A stretch of 64,000 bases of DNA from Cynocephalus volans (Eukaryota; Chordata; Mammalia; Dermoptera; Cynocephalidae): the NCBI RefSeq assembly GCF_027409185.1, contig NC_084472.1, forward strand, positions 45,185,427 to 45,249,426, given 5' to 3'. Both the position numbers and the translations under genes were made by a program. The notes below the pieces were generated by a model. The model was not told where the DNA came from. It did not search any database and saw only the letters and a list, made by a program, of their open reading frames with translations. Below are positions 47,055-55,680 of this stretch, piece by piece. Position 1 is the first letter of the stretch. Every line of letters starts with the position of its first letter.

Positions 47055-48310
47055 GTTCTTAGCAAAACTGGGAAAAGAAGGAAACTTCCTTACCTTGATA
47101 AAGTGCATCTATCTGGAACCCAGTGTAAGCATCACATTTATGGATGAACTAATATGAGCATTCCCACATTTTATTTCCCTCAATATTGCATTAGCTGTCC
47201 CAGCCCAATGCAAAATGACTAGAATACAAGGGTTCAGCAAGCTGGCTAGATACTAATATCTAAAAGCTATTCATTAGCATCAACTAAATGGAAAAGAAAA
47301 TATAAAAAAGATCTAATTCAAATAACAAAATCACACAAGACCTTTGTGGGGAAAAACAATAAACCTTTACCAAGGCCTGTGCCAGGAGATGTCCTAGGAG
47401 CGGGTTTGCTTTGGCTATTTGCTAGGTGACAATCCCTCCTTCATCTGGAAGGACACAGGCTACATAAACTATTACTAGTGTTTCTAGAGGATGGTAATGT
47501 GCCCTTGGTCATTTCATACCACAAAGATAGTTTATTACAAGTTCCAGCAAAAGAAGGAAGTATAAAGTATAACATGTTCTGCAAAATATTGTTCTTTGTA
47601 ATGAGAAATTATGGAGGCCTCTTACCTTTTAACTTTTATGAGAGTAGAGGGAGCCTGCCTCTCAATAAGGATCCCAAACAAGAAAAGCTACATGTCAACC
47701 CTGGGCCATCATCCCAGTAATAAAACAAGGTGTCAGACCTGCTCCCTGCTGGAGGCCTGACATGGGTGGACCTCTTGTCATCTGCCTCTCCTATGACCGA
47801 GCAGGGGGATGTCGTGCTACTCCGATGTTTTAATCAAAAGGAAGAAACCATATGAGCAAAGGTTTGAGGAACCAGTGAAGGTACTGATATGATACTAAGT
47901 ATTATTTAACATTATCTAGAGTAGAAAAAACTGGAACTTTGCTGAAAAACCTTTGACATATGTCAGTCTCGAAAAGTTCTGAGTCCTTTGCTTATTGCCT
48001 TAAAGTAGGAATTAATAAATGAATTAGGGCCTATCAAGGAAAATGGAGTCTTCCTGATTTTTTATCAAGAAATCCCTCAAATAAGGTGATAAAAGAAAAT
48101 GAGTAAATTATAAACTATATTTATAGATAAGAAGGCTCAGTATTATAAAGATGTCAATTTCCCCTAGTAAATTCATAACCTGTAAATTCAACTTATTCTC
48201 AGTTAAAGTCCCTAATGGAGCTTTCATAAATTTAACAAAATAGTTAACAGGGATTTGCCCTCCCAGATATCCAGTCTTAGGACAAATAGGTCAATATAAG
48301 TGTTGGGGGC
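47055..48310 (+). mobile_element. Old L1 ORF2-derived fragments, plus strand
   Basis: 47060-47340 corresponds to L1 ORF2 RT-region text ('ccttgataaagtgcatctatctgg', 'gtaagcatcacatttatggatgaac', 'attgcattagctgtcccagcccaatgcaaaatgac'). 47850-48300 resumes L1-like text ('gtcaatttcccctagtaaattc'). 47345-47845 between them is not recognised. Confidence 0.5.
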
Positions 48311-48964
48311 GTATGTCCAAGGGAGAAAATAAAGGATGAAACATGGATTCTAAGCAGGGAAGAATGGAAGTAAGGTTTACGGCTAAAGCCAGAGGGGTCA
48401 ATGGACTGGATGTCTTAATGAGGTCTGGAAATGTTGCAGTGGGCCACTTCTGCAGGTGAGCTGGAATGACTGGAGGTTGTGGTCAGAGAGTGGGATGTTT
48501 GAGATTAAGGTTCAAAGGTGATGTCATTTCTAGTGATACCAACTGCAAGAGGTGACCAAAGGGAGTGGATGTCTGACATGAGGTAAAGAAAAAGTGATTG
48601 GTGCTTTGGTCATGGAACTGAGTTCCTTCACCAGCTGGATACTAAAGTTTCCAAGCATGATCTAATGGTTAAAAGAAAAGGTGACAGAGGCAGTGATAGA
48701 AGTCACTGGAGAAAGGGACACGGGTGGGAAGCCAGTAGATAAAAATGAAGCTAGTAGCAGGGTAGTGATTAGCATGAACCTCAAAATAGCCAGCATTCTG
48801 CAAAAGGGAGGGGGAAGACTGGTCTGCAAGAAGACTTGGAGGACAGCAAGGCCACTGACCCACCTCCAAACCCAAGACACATGAGGCAAGAGAGGCCAAG
48901 TCTTCTCCATGTCGTACATTTAAGAGAGCCCTGTGTTTACAAGTAGATACTCTCAAGAGTTCAT
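48311..48964. other. Unassigned old sequence
   Basis: Purine-rich, gene-poor DNA that resembles decayed repeat. Not classified. Small frames on both strands have no motif. Confidence 0.4.
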
Positions 48965-49462
48965 AATGATTACATTTCTACTACTTATTCCTGTTTACTC
49001 ACCTTCCTAACCTCTCCCCTGATCCTCAATACTGGTTTACAGTCAAGCAGGAGAAAAAATTTGGAAAGCTGAATATTTTCATATATAAAAAAATGGGTGT
49101 GTGTATATATACATACGCAGAAGGGGGAGGTGGCATGAGAAGGAGGCGGGTAGATCTAGAGCTAGAGCAGGATTTCTCAATAGCACCACTCTGGACATTT
49201 TGGGGCAAATCGTTCATGGTTGTGGGGACTGTCCTGTCCATTGTAGGATGTTTAGCAGCATCTCTGGCCTCTACCCATAAGATGCCAGTAACAATTCCTC
49301 TCCAGTCATGACAATTAAACACATCTCCAGATATTGCCAAAGGTCTCCAGGGGATAAAACTGCCCCCTGTTGAGAGCCACTGGGTTAGAGGTGCAAGTGG
49401 AAAAGGAGTGAGGATACGATGTAATTCAGATAAACAGGGGAAATGGAAGGGAATGAACAAGG
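48965..49462 (+). repeat. Unclassified repeat, copy 1 (holds a MER5A insert)
   Basis: It aligns with 51410-51710 in the same orientation: 'gatcctcaatactggttt..agtcaa', 'tttggaaagctgaat', 'gagaagg..gcgggtagat', and after the MER5A insert 'gtgaggatacgatgtaattcagataaacaggggaa'. The match stops at both ends, so this is two copies of one dispersed element rather than a longer duplication. A low-complexity TATATA tract lies at 49103-49115. Confidence 0.65.
49165..49390 (+). mobile_element. MER5A-type hAT-Charlie DNA transposon
   Basis: 'caccactctggacattttggggc', 'tgtggggactgtcctgtccattgtaggatgtttagcagcatctctggcctctaccca', 'agatgccagtaacaattcc', 'cagatattgccaaaggtctccaggggataaaactgccccctgttgagagccactg' is nearly complete MER5A sequence. 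The target appears to be a TAGAG-like site, as copy 2 of the host repeat has TTAGAGG uninterrupted. Confidence 0.85.
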
Positions 49463-49949
49463 CAAAACTTTGGTCTCCTCAGTTTGTGGTCCCAAAGGTA
49501 TTCAATTAGGCTTCCCTAAGTTTTAGTGTAAGCTCAGTGATCTATAATAGCTACTTTCTTCTGTCTCAGATTCCCCATTTTAGTTGGCCATGTGGCAGAC
49601 ATTAAATGACAACGTTCCTTTCAAACTGCTGGGAAGCACTCATGGTAGGGAGGAAGAGGTGTCAAATGCCTTCTTCTGAGACATAAATTTCTAGTCTTTC
49701 ATAGGCCCCAAACTTTCCATTTAAAAATATTGCCCCTAAATATCAACATAAACCTTTCTTAAGGAACCTATGTTCACACTGAAGTGTATTTAAACAGTTG
49801 AAATACAAAATCAGCACGGGCCTTATTCAAAGGAAAAACAATCTTATATGACATCAGTTATTAATATCAAGGCTAAGTTCAGTAATTTTGCTCCTTGGAC
49901 ACTTATCTCAGAATGAATTATGAACAACACTCAACATACAAATTAAAAT
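49463..49949. other. Unassigned intergenic DNA
   Basis: No gene or confident repeat seen. Confidence 0.45.
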
Positions 49950-50885
49950 GGTTTTCAAAATATTTTTAAAATAACGTAAGACAATAACAAAAAGACAAAC
50001 TTGATTAAAAAATGGGCAAAGGACTTAAACAGGCTTTTCTCCAAGGAAGATATACAAATGGCCAACAGCACATGAACAGATGCTCAACGTCACTAATTAT
50101 TAGAAAATGCAAATCAAAACCACAATCAGGTATCACCTCATACCCATTAGGGTAACTACTATTAAAAAAAACAAAAACAAAACCTAAAAAACAGAAAATA
50201 TTAAGTGTGGCAAGGGTGTAGAGAAATTGGGACCCTTGTGCACTGCCAGTCAGAATGTAAAATGGTGCCACCACTATGGATAATGGTATGGTGATTTCTC
50301 AAAATATTAAACATAGAATTACCATATGGTCCAGCAATTCCACTTCAGGTATATACCCAAAAGAATTGAAAGCAGGGACTCAAAGAGTTATCTGTACACC
50401 CATGTTCACAGCAGCATTATTCATGACAGCCAAAAGGTAGAAGAACCCAAGTGTCCATGAATGAATAAACAAAATGTGAAATATACATACAATGGAATAT
50501 TACTCAGCCTTAAAAAAGAAGGAAATTCTGACATGTACTACAACAGGAATGGACCTTGAGGACATTATGCTAAGAGAAATAAACTAGTTACAGAAAGACA
50601 AATACTGTATGATTTCACCTATACCTAGAGGTACCTAGAGTAGTCAAATTCATAGAAACAGAAAGCAGAATGGTGAATGCTGTGGGGGGAGGAGGCGGGT
50701 AGGGAAAGAGGAGTTATTGCTTAATGGGTACAGAGTTTTAGTTTGCGATAATGAAAAAGTTTTGAAGATAGATTGTGGTGATGTTTGCAACAATGTGATT
50801 GTTCTTAATGTACTAAACTCTATACTTAAGAAAGGTTAGGATGGTAAATTTTATGTAAAGTGAATTTTACCACAAGTAAATTTTT
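49950..50885 (+). mobile_element. L1 3' end, plus strand, next to the ACAA2 poly(A) site
   Basis: Starts in ORF2 3' text ('aaaaaatgggcaaaggacttaaacaggcttttctccaagg', 'ggccaacagcacatgaacagatgctcaacgtcactaatta') and proceeds through 'tgtccatgaatgaataaacaaaatg', 'tactgtatgatttcacc' and the 3' UTR ('aaagttttgaagatagattgtggtgatg', 'gtgaattttaccacaagtaaa'). It is truncated at the 5' side. It ends about 30 bp from the inferred ACAA2 cleavage site, on the opposite strand. Confidence 0.85.
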
Positions 50886-50912
50886 TTTAATACAATAAAA
50901 AACAGCAAAAGA

Positions 50913-51250
50913 TTAGCCAAAGTTAAGGCAACGTTTATTTCACTTCCTTGTAATTATATTACCTAAGGTATAAGTGGTGGTTATTTGGCAAGGATACAAT
51001 TTCTTTTAAGGCATTCTATGAATTTTTGTTCAGAGATACATTATATTTGGTACAAATCTGAAAGAACCTACTTCTGGCACGGGCTCTTATTCATGATAAA
51101 TCCATTTTTGCCTTACCATGGCTTGATCAAACTTAATCGCTATTTCAGTGGCAGTTCATGGCCAGTTGCGGCAGCTGCTCTGAAGTTCACCTGTTTTACT
51201 GTGACCTGACCAAGTAAAGTCAGAGTGGATCACAGTGGTCCTTGGTCTCT
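50913..51250 (-). other. ACAA2: ACAA2 3' UTR
   Basis: Follows the stop codon at 51251-51253. About 340 nt, AT-rich and free of recognisable repeats. It ends some 15-25 nt after the AATAAA at 50934-50939. The exact cleavage position is inferred. Confidence 0.75.
50934..50939 (-). terminator. ACAA2 polyadenylation signal AATAAA
   Basis: TTTATT on the plus strand, so AATAAA in the sense of the gene, about 312 nt after the stop codon. GTTGCCTTAACTTTGG follows, with cleavage expected around 50910-50920. Confidence 0.75.
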
Positions 51251-51335
51251 TCAGGCTGTGTTCTGAATGATGACTGCAATACCTTGGCCACCACCAATGC
51301 AAGCTGAGCCAACAGCGTATTTTCCACCTCGACGC
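51251..51335 (-). CDS. ACAA2: ACAA2 last coding exon (exon 10)
   Basis: The terminal exon encodes RRGGKYAVGSACIGGGQG followed by IAVIIQNTA and a TGA stop, after completing an Arg codon split with the previous exon (1 nt here). The CIGGGQG motif is the C-terminal thiolase active-site loop. Its Cys corresponds to human Cys382, which acts as the general base/acid beside the nucleophile Cys92 (upstream, not in the window). The acceptor is CTTTCTTTCTCAG. The reading is open and agrees with the human C terminus apart from Asn for Ser third from the end. I count 27 full residues. The next exon upstream is 52643-52797. Confidence 0.95.
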
Positions 51336-51409
51336 CTGAGAAAGAAAGAAGTGGCTAATATCTACTCTAATAAAGAACTAATAAAATTAATTGGATTAAT
51401 TAAATAGAA

Positions 51410-51720
51410 TTAATAATAGTCACATTTGCATTATTCACTCTTAATCAGCTCGTCTTATCAACCTTTTCCCCAATCCTCAACATTGGTTTCTAGTCAAAAT
51501 AGGTGAAAATAATTCAGTTTGGAAAGCTGAATGCTTTTATGAAAAGAAAAAAGTTACACAGAAAAAGGAGGCAACCTGAGAAGGGGATGGGTGGATTTAG
51601 GGTTAGAGGAAGTTAAACAAACACATAAGCTCAGGTGTGCTGTGGGAAAGCAGTGAGAACAGGATGTAATTCAGATATACAGGGGGAGTTGAGGAAGGGG
51701 GAATGAACATTCAGCCCTTC
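51410..51720 (+). repeat. Unclassified repeat, copy 2 (ACAA2 last intron)
   Basis: The same element as 48965-49462, here without the MER5A insert: 'ccccaatcctcaacattggtttctagtcaaaa', 'tttggaaagctgaatgctttta', 'cctgagaaggggatgggtggattt', 'gaacaggatgtaattcagatatacaggggg'. It lies in the last intron of ACAA2, about 75 bp from the exon 10 acceptor. Confidence 0.65.
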
Positions 51721-52642
51721 GATTTATATGGTTTTAGATTCTTATGGCACCCGAAAATAAATGTTATCAGTGAAGTCTGTCCATATGAAAGGACAGATAA
51801 TTTAGAAACAGTTCACATCCCTTTCATAAAAATTAGACTCTTGAAGTACCATCTGTTCTGATTTCTCAGTCCTGATATGATGTCCTTGAGAAAATTATCC
51901 AGGAATTATTTTTTGTACATTTTAACCACTCCTTCCAACTCAATGAATCATTAAGTGAAATAAGAGTCCCATTTACCTAACCTAACAGGGTTAGGTTTCA
52001 TAGTGACTTGTCAGTCTGATGTATCTGGTTTTGTTTGCAGTTTGCTTATAATAGGGCAGAGTGGTCCAAAATACACAGTACCAGAGGAAGAGCTCTTCTA
52101 TCAAAACTGAAAAGAATCAACTAGAAGGTTCCTTCTGGAACCGTGGAAAGAGTGAAGAGAAAAACTTAGCTCAGACCCAAATTGTCAGTTTTATGTTCCT
52201 CAAATGATGGCATCTCGGTCAGTACCCACTCAGTACTTTTTGTTGTTGTTTTCTGAAATAAATCTATCTTACTCCTGTAACTGGCACTAAAGTACAAGTG
52301 CCATGAGAACCAGAACTTATTATCTGCTCATTGCTGTGTTCTAGCACCAGGGGTGGGGCCAAACGTACACTGGTCTGTCAGTGAATACATGCTAAGTGGC
52401 TAGACAGTGCACAGAGCAAGTAGGAGGAAGAGCTGGGATCCCAAATGCAGAGCTACTAACAAGCCAACGGATTCATGTATAATGCCAGCTGACAAGTGCT
52501 GCAAAAATAACTTGTTCCTGGCAAGAACTGGTGCAGGAGATATGAGGAAGAATAAAAATGCTGGTTTGCTCTGGGGAAACCTAAACCCTTGCATTTCTAC
52601 AAAAAAGAGCAAATCTGAAATGTAGCAATTTCTAGCAAGTAC
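51721..52642. other. ACAA2 last intron, nothing further recognised
   Basis: No additional exon or confident repeat. GTTGTTGTT at about 52242 is low complexity. Confidence 0.5.
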
Positions 52643-52797
52643 CTTAATTCATAAACCAGGTGGGTGGTAATTCTTGATCCAGATCCTCCCAATGGGTGAC
52701 CCAAAGCAATGGCTCCTCCATTCACATTGGTTTTACTTGGGTCAAGATCCATACTCTTCTGAACAGCCAAGTACTGGGGAGCAAAAGCTTCATTTAC
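52643..52797 (-). CDS. ACAA2: ACAA2 penultimate exon (exon 9)
   Basis: A 155-nt exon encoding [20 protein letters not shown], then [18 protein letters not shown] and [13 protein letters not shown] plus two bases of an Arg codon. NEAFA and GGAIALGHP are thiolase signature motifs. The His of GHP corresponds to human His352, which helps activate the nucleophilic Cys. The acceptor ends TTTTGTTTTAAG and the donor is AG|GTACTTGCT. The acceptor tract is four GTTTT repeats. Compared with human, the substitutions cluster in the loop around QKSMDLDP, away from the catalytic motif. The frame is open throughout, so the gene looks functional. Confidence 0.97.
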
Positions 52798-52988
52798 CTT
52801 AAAACAAAACAAAACAAAACATTGATCAAAATCCTTATTCATAAATGGATTTGTAACTGAGAATGGTCTGAGCTGTGGAGCATACTATAAAGCAAATGTA
52901 CTTCACAGGGCCTGGTTTTCCAAAGCCTTGCAGTTTCAAATATTGACCTTACAGAAACCAGGAAATTTTCCCCAGGTTATTGAGTCTC
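52798..52988. other. ACAA2 intron 8, 3' part
   Basis: Apart from the GTTTT repeat acceptor tract (52799-52822) nothing is recognised. Confidence 0.5.
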
Positions 52989-53420
52989 TGTTGTAATATG
53001 AAGAGTTGTAACACAGCAAGGCTGCAGGCTCAAAGACAGACAGGTCACTGATTGATATGTAAAGATACTGGGAAACTGCTGTGGTAAGAAGGAATGTTTG
53101 CTAAGATCAAGCTTTTGTTGGTGGATCACTTAATTGCCTTAACGGAATGTCATCTGACTTGTTTTTACTGAATGTTACCAGCTTCTATTGTTAAACTTGT
53201 TAAAACTTTAACCTCACCTATGTCTTCTCCTGTAACTTCCTGGGCTGGAGAATAAATGCAGGAAGAGAACCCCAATTTGGGGTTAATCTCCCAAATGAAA
53301 GGAATGCCTCTCCCTTGAGGATTCCAGGAAATTAACCACTTTGGGGCTTCTCACTGCTCAGAAGAGATGGGCTTTGAGTAATCCTTTGAGGCTCCGACAC
53401 CCAGGGGAAGGGGGGTGACA
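52989..53420 (+). mobile_element. Probable ERV1-type solo LTR in ACAA2 intron 8, antisense
   Basis: Starts TGTTGTAATATGAAG and ends GGGGTGACA. It contains AATAAA at 53252-53257, a block of repeated CCCAA/GGGGTTAATCTCC text and a U5-like end ('tgaggctccgacacccagggg'). It is about 430 bp. The strand is opposite to ACAA2. Target-site duplication is not clear. Confidence 0.5.
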
Positions 53421-53709
53421 AATCCGTGGGGGGCAAAGCAACAGATAGCTAATTCTGCTAATTCTTCTGATTTACTTTTTTTCCCTTTTTTGAGACTGCA
53501 TCTCAGCTCATGTTTCTTCCTATTTAAATTACCTCACAAAGTTATTTGAATTTATCTTAAATTATTCTGTGTGAAGACATCAGGTTTGAAAATGAGTACA
53601 TTTACTAAATGATACTTTAACTCAAATGCACCCCTTAGAGAGAAAAAATCCTCAGTAACCTTATCAATGGACATATACTAGAGACTGTGGAATACTACAG
53701 AAAGCCCAT
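53421..53709. other. ACAA2 intron 8, nothing recognised
   Basis: A T-rich stretch at 53475-53490 only. Confidence 0.5.
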
Positions 53710-53925
53710 AGGTTTTAGAGCTAGTTGGACGGTTCAAATCCTGGCTTGTGTGTGTTCTTTAAACTCTCTTTACATTCACGTTTCTTCAATAGTAAACTAT
53801 GGCTGTAGTAGCATGCTAAGAGTCATTGTCAAGGCTGAATGAACTCATGAGTATTAAGTATCTAGTGTATTGCCTGACACATAGCAAGTATTCAATAAAT
53901 GGCTGCTATTATTATTATTACCCAG
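53710..53925 (+). mobile_element. MIR in ACAA2 intron 8
   Basis: 'gttttagagctagttggacggttcaaatcctggctt', 'caaggctgaatgaactcatgag', 'gtattgcctgacacatagcaagtattcaataaatggctgctattattatta' is MIR in plus orientation, well preserved at its 3' end. Confidence 0.85.
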
Positions 53926-54109
53926 TAGCAGGAGCCCTCCTTCCAAGAGGAAACTGATAGACAACAAGGAATAAATCTTCAGAGCCAGAAACATAAAGGG
54001 AATGGTTTCTATGTTGAAATGTTACAGAACTGAAAAGTATCCTATTGATTGTAATGTTATACTTACCAAGGCTGGCTATGACAATTACCTTTACTTCAAC
54101 TGTATAGTA

Positions 54110-54240
54110 CTATATTTTCATACGATCTTAGCTCAGAAATTTTATACATAAGAAAACTGATTCTAAGAAAGATAACTTTTACAGAGTTGGGATCAAAATT
54201 CAGTCTTATGTTCTTTCCTAACATATTTGTGCTCTCCCAA
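54110..54240 (+). mobile_element. MIR-like remnant in ACAA2 intron 8
   Basis: 'cagaaattttatacataagaaaactgattctaagaaagataactttt' and 'agttgggatcaaaattcagtctt' resemble the central MIR. Confidence 0.5.
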
Positions 54241-54288
54241 GATGGTGCCTTATTTGTTCTCAGTTCCATTATTCTTCTATTTTATACA

Positions 54289-54360
54289 TGGGCCCATCAA
54301 AAATTCATGGAAAAATAGAATTGAAAGAATACAAATCTTTCCATAAACTTCTGAAGTACC
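54289..54360. mobile_element. Short palindromic DNA transposon (MITE-like), second copy
   Basis: The same element as 43617-43692, more decayed: CATCAAAAATTCATGGAAAAAT at the left and CCATAAACTTCTGAAGTACCC at the right form imperfect inverted repeats. It lies in ACAA2 intron 8. Confidence 0.7.
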
Positions 54361-54799
54361 CTTGAATATAGTCATCTTCAAGGAGGTATTAAGAAACCTA
54401 AAATATGTTGTGAAACTAGGCTTTTGAACCTAGAACTGTTTGCAAGTTATGTCTTTGAGTATTTATACATCTATAAATCATTATAAACAGCTTTGCAGAG
54501 TTGATGTATTTGAATTGAGTTTTAAGCATGAAGTCTAAAGTCAGAAATTTAGTTGTAGTTAATTGCTGACACAAATATGGAATTATGCAGCCCCGTTGAG
54601 ACTCTGAGCTGTGATCTACTAGGAAAGGAAAAAGATTTAAGGATAAATCATTTGTCCGAAACCGTGGATTTCTGGGTGACAGATTACCACAGAGGAAATC
54701 ACTAGTGCCTACTGTTTCTCAATTTAAATAGAGAGATCTCTTTTGTTATATTAGTTATTTCCTAATATAACTAAGCCGCACATGCTAAAATTTTCAAAT

Positions 54800-55015
54800 A
54801 CAGTCATGTGCTGCATTAATGATGTTTCAGTTAATGACAGACTACATATATGACAGTGTTCAGGGCAGTAGGCTATACCATATAGCCTAAGTGTATAGTA
54901 GGCTGTACTACCTAGGTTTGCGTAAGTATACTTTACGATGTTCATGCAACAAGGAAATCACCTAATGACACATTTCTCAGAACATATCCCCATTAAGTGA
55001 CATCTGACTGTACTG
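54800..55015. mobile_element. Nonautonomous DNA transposon in ACAA2 intron 8
   Basis: Starts CAGTCATGTGCTGCATTAATGA, has TAGGCTATACCATATAGCCTA in the middle and 'cctaatgacacatttctcagaacatatccccattaagtgacatctgactg' at the end. The termini are mutually inverted. The sequence matches my memory of a mammal-wide Tigger/hAT-class element. Family not assigned. Confidence 0.7.
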
Positions 55016-55609
55016 CCAAAATGTGGAAGGTATATAACCCATCTTTAAGTATTTTCTTCTGCATCTCACCTTTTAATTATGCTAAATGCTTATGACATCT
55101 TTGTTCTAACTCTAACATTAAAAAAAAATCACTCATAAATACATTTAAGTTTCCAGTGTTAAAAATTATGAAAAGTGCATCCCAAATCAAACCACAACTA
55201 TAGTGTAAAAAGCTAAAGATAAGTTTGGGATGAGGCTCAACTTGGGGGAAAGGGTAAGAAACGTCTAGATTTGGCACTACATATTGCTATTCTATTAGGT
55301 CAATTACTTTACCTATTTTTTTCACTTTAATCTATAAAATAGAGCTAAAGTTACTTATTTCTCTCTCACCTTATATAATACTCCATTTTCCATTCAACAG
55401 ACACATCAAAGTCTAAAATGTAACAGAGCTGTATAAAAGTCCTAAGAAGTTTCCAGGAATTTATACTTTAGTAGGAAAAATCAAGCAGTTTGAATTATTC
55501 AAATATAAGTAAAGCATTTTAATCAGTTGGGAAAAAGTACAAACACAAGGCATGTAATAAAGGTGATACTTGCTTAGATGTACATCATTTGTAAAAAAGG
55601 AACAATTAC
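55016..55609. other. ACAA2 intron 8, nothing recognised
   Basis: AT-rich intronic DNA without recognisable exon or repeat. Confidence 0.5.
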
Positions 55610-55680
55610 CTCTACCAAATCCATGTCCTTAAGAGTCAGTCCTGTTTTCTTCAGTGCCCCATTGATAGCAGGGACAGGAC
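55610..55680 (-). CDS. ACAA2: ACAA2 exon 8
   Basis: A 71-nt exon. After the last two bases of a Gly codon it encodes PVPAINGALKKTGLTLKDMD followed by LVE. This is the segment just before the NEAFA motif, about residues 296-318, in the thiolase C-terminal domain. The acceptor ends TCTTATATAG and the donor is GAG|GTAATTG. It joins in phase to exon 9 at 52797. The preceding exon (which must end with a G of the Gly codon) is not found in the window. Confidence 0.95.

Noticed and set aside
1..50900. LIPG exons or another neighbouring gene
   Set aside because: In human the interval beyond ACAA2 leads to LIPG, but no lipase motif or spliced exon pair was seen on either strand.
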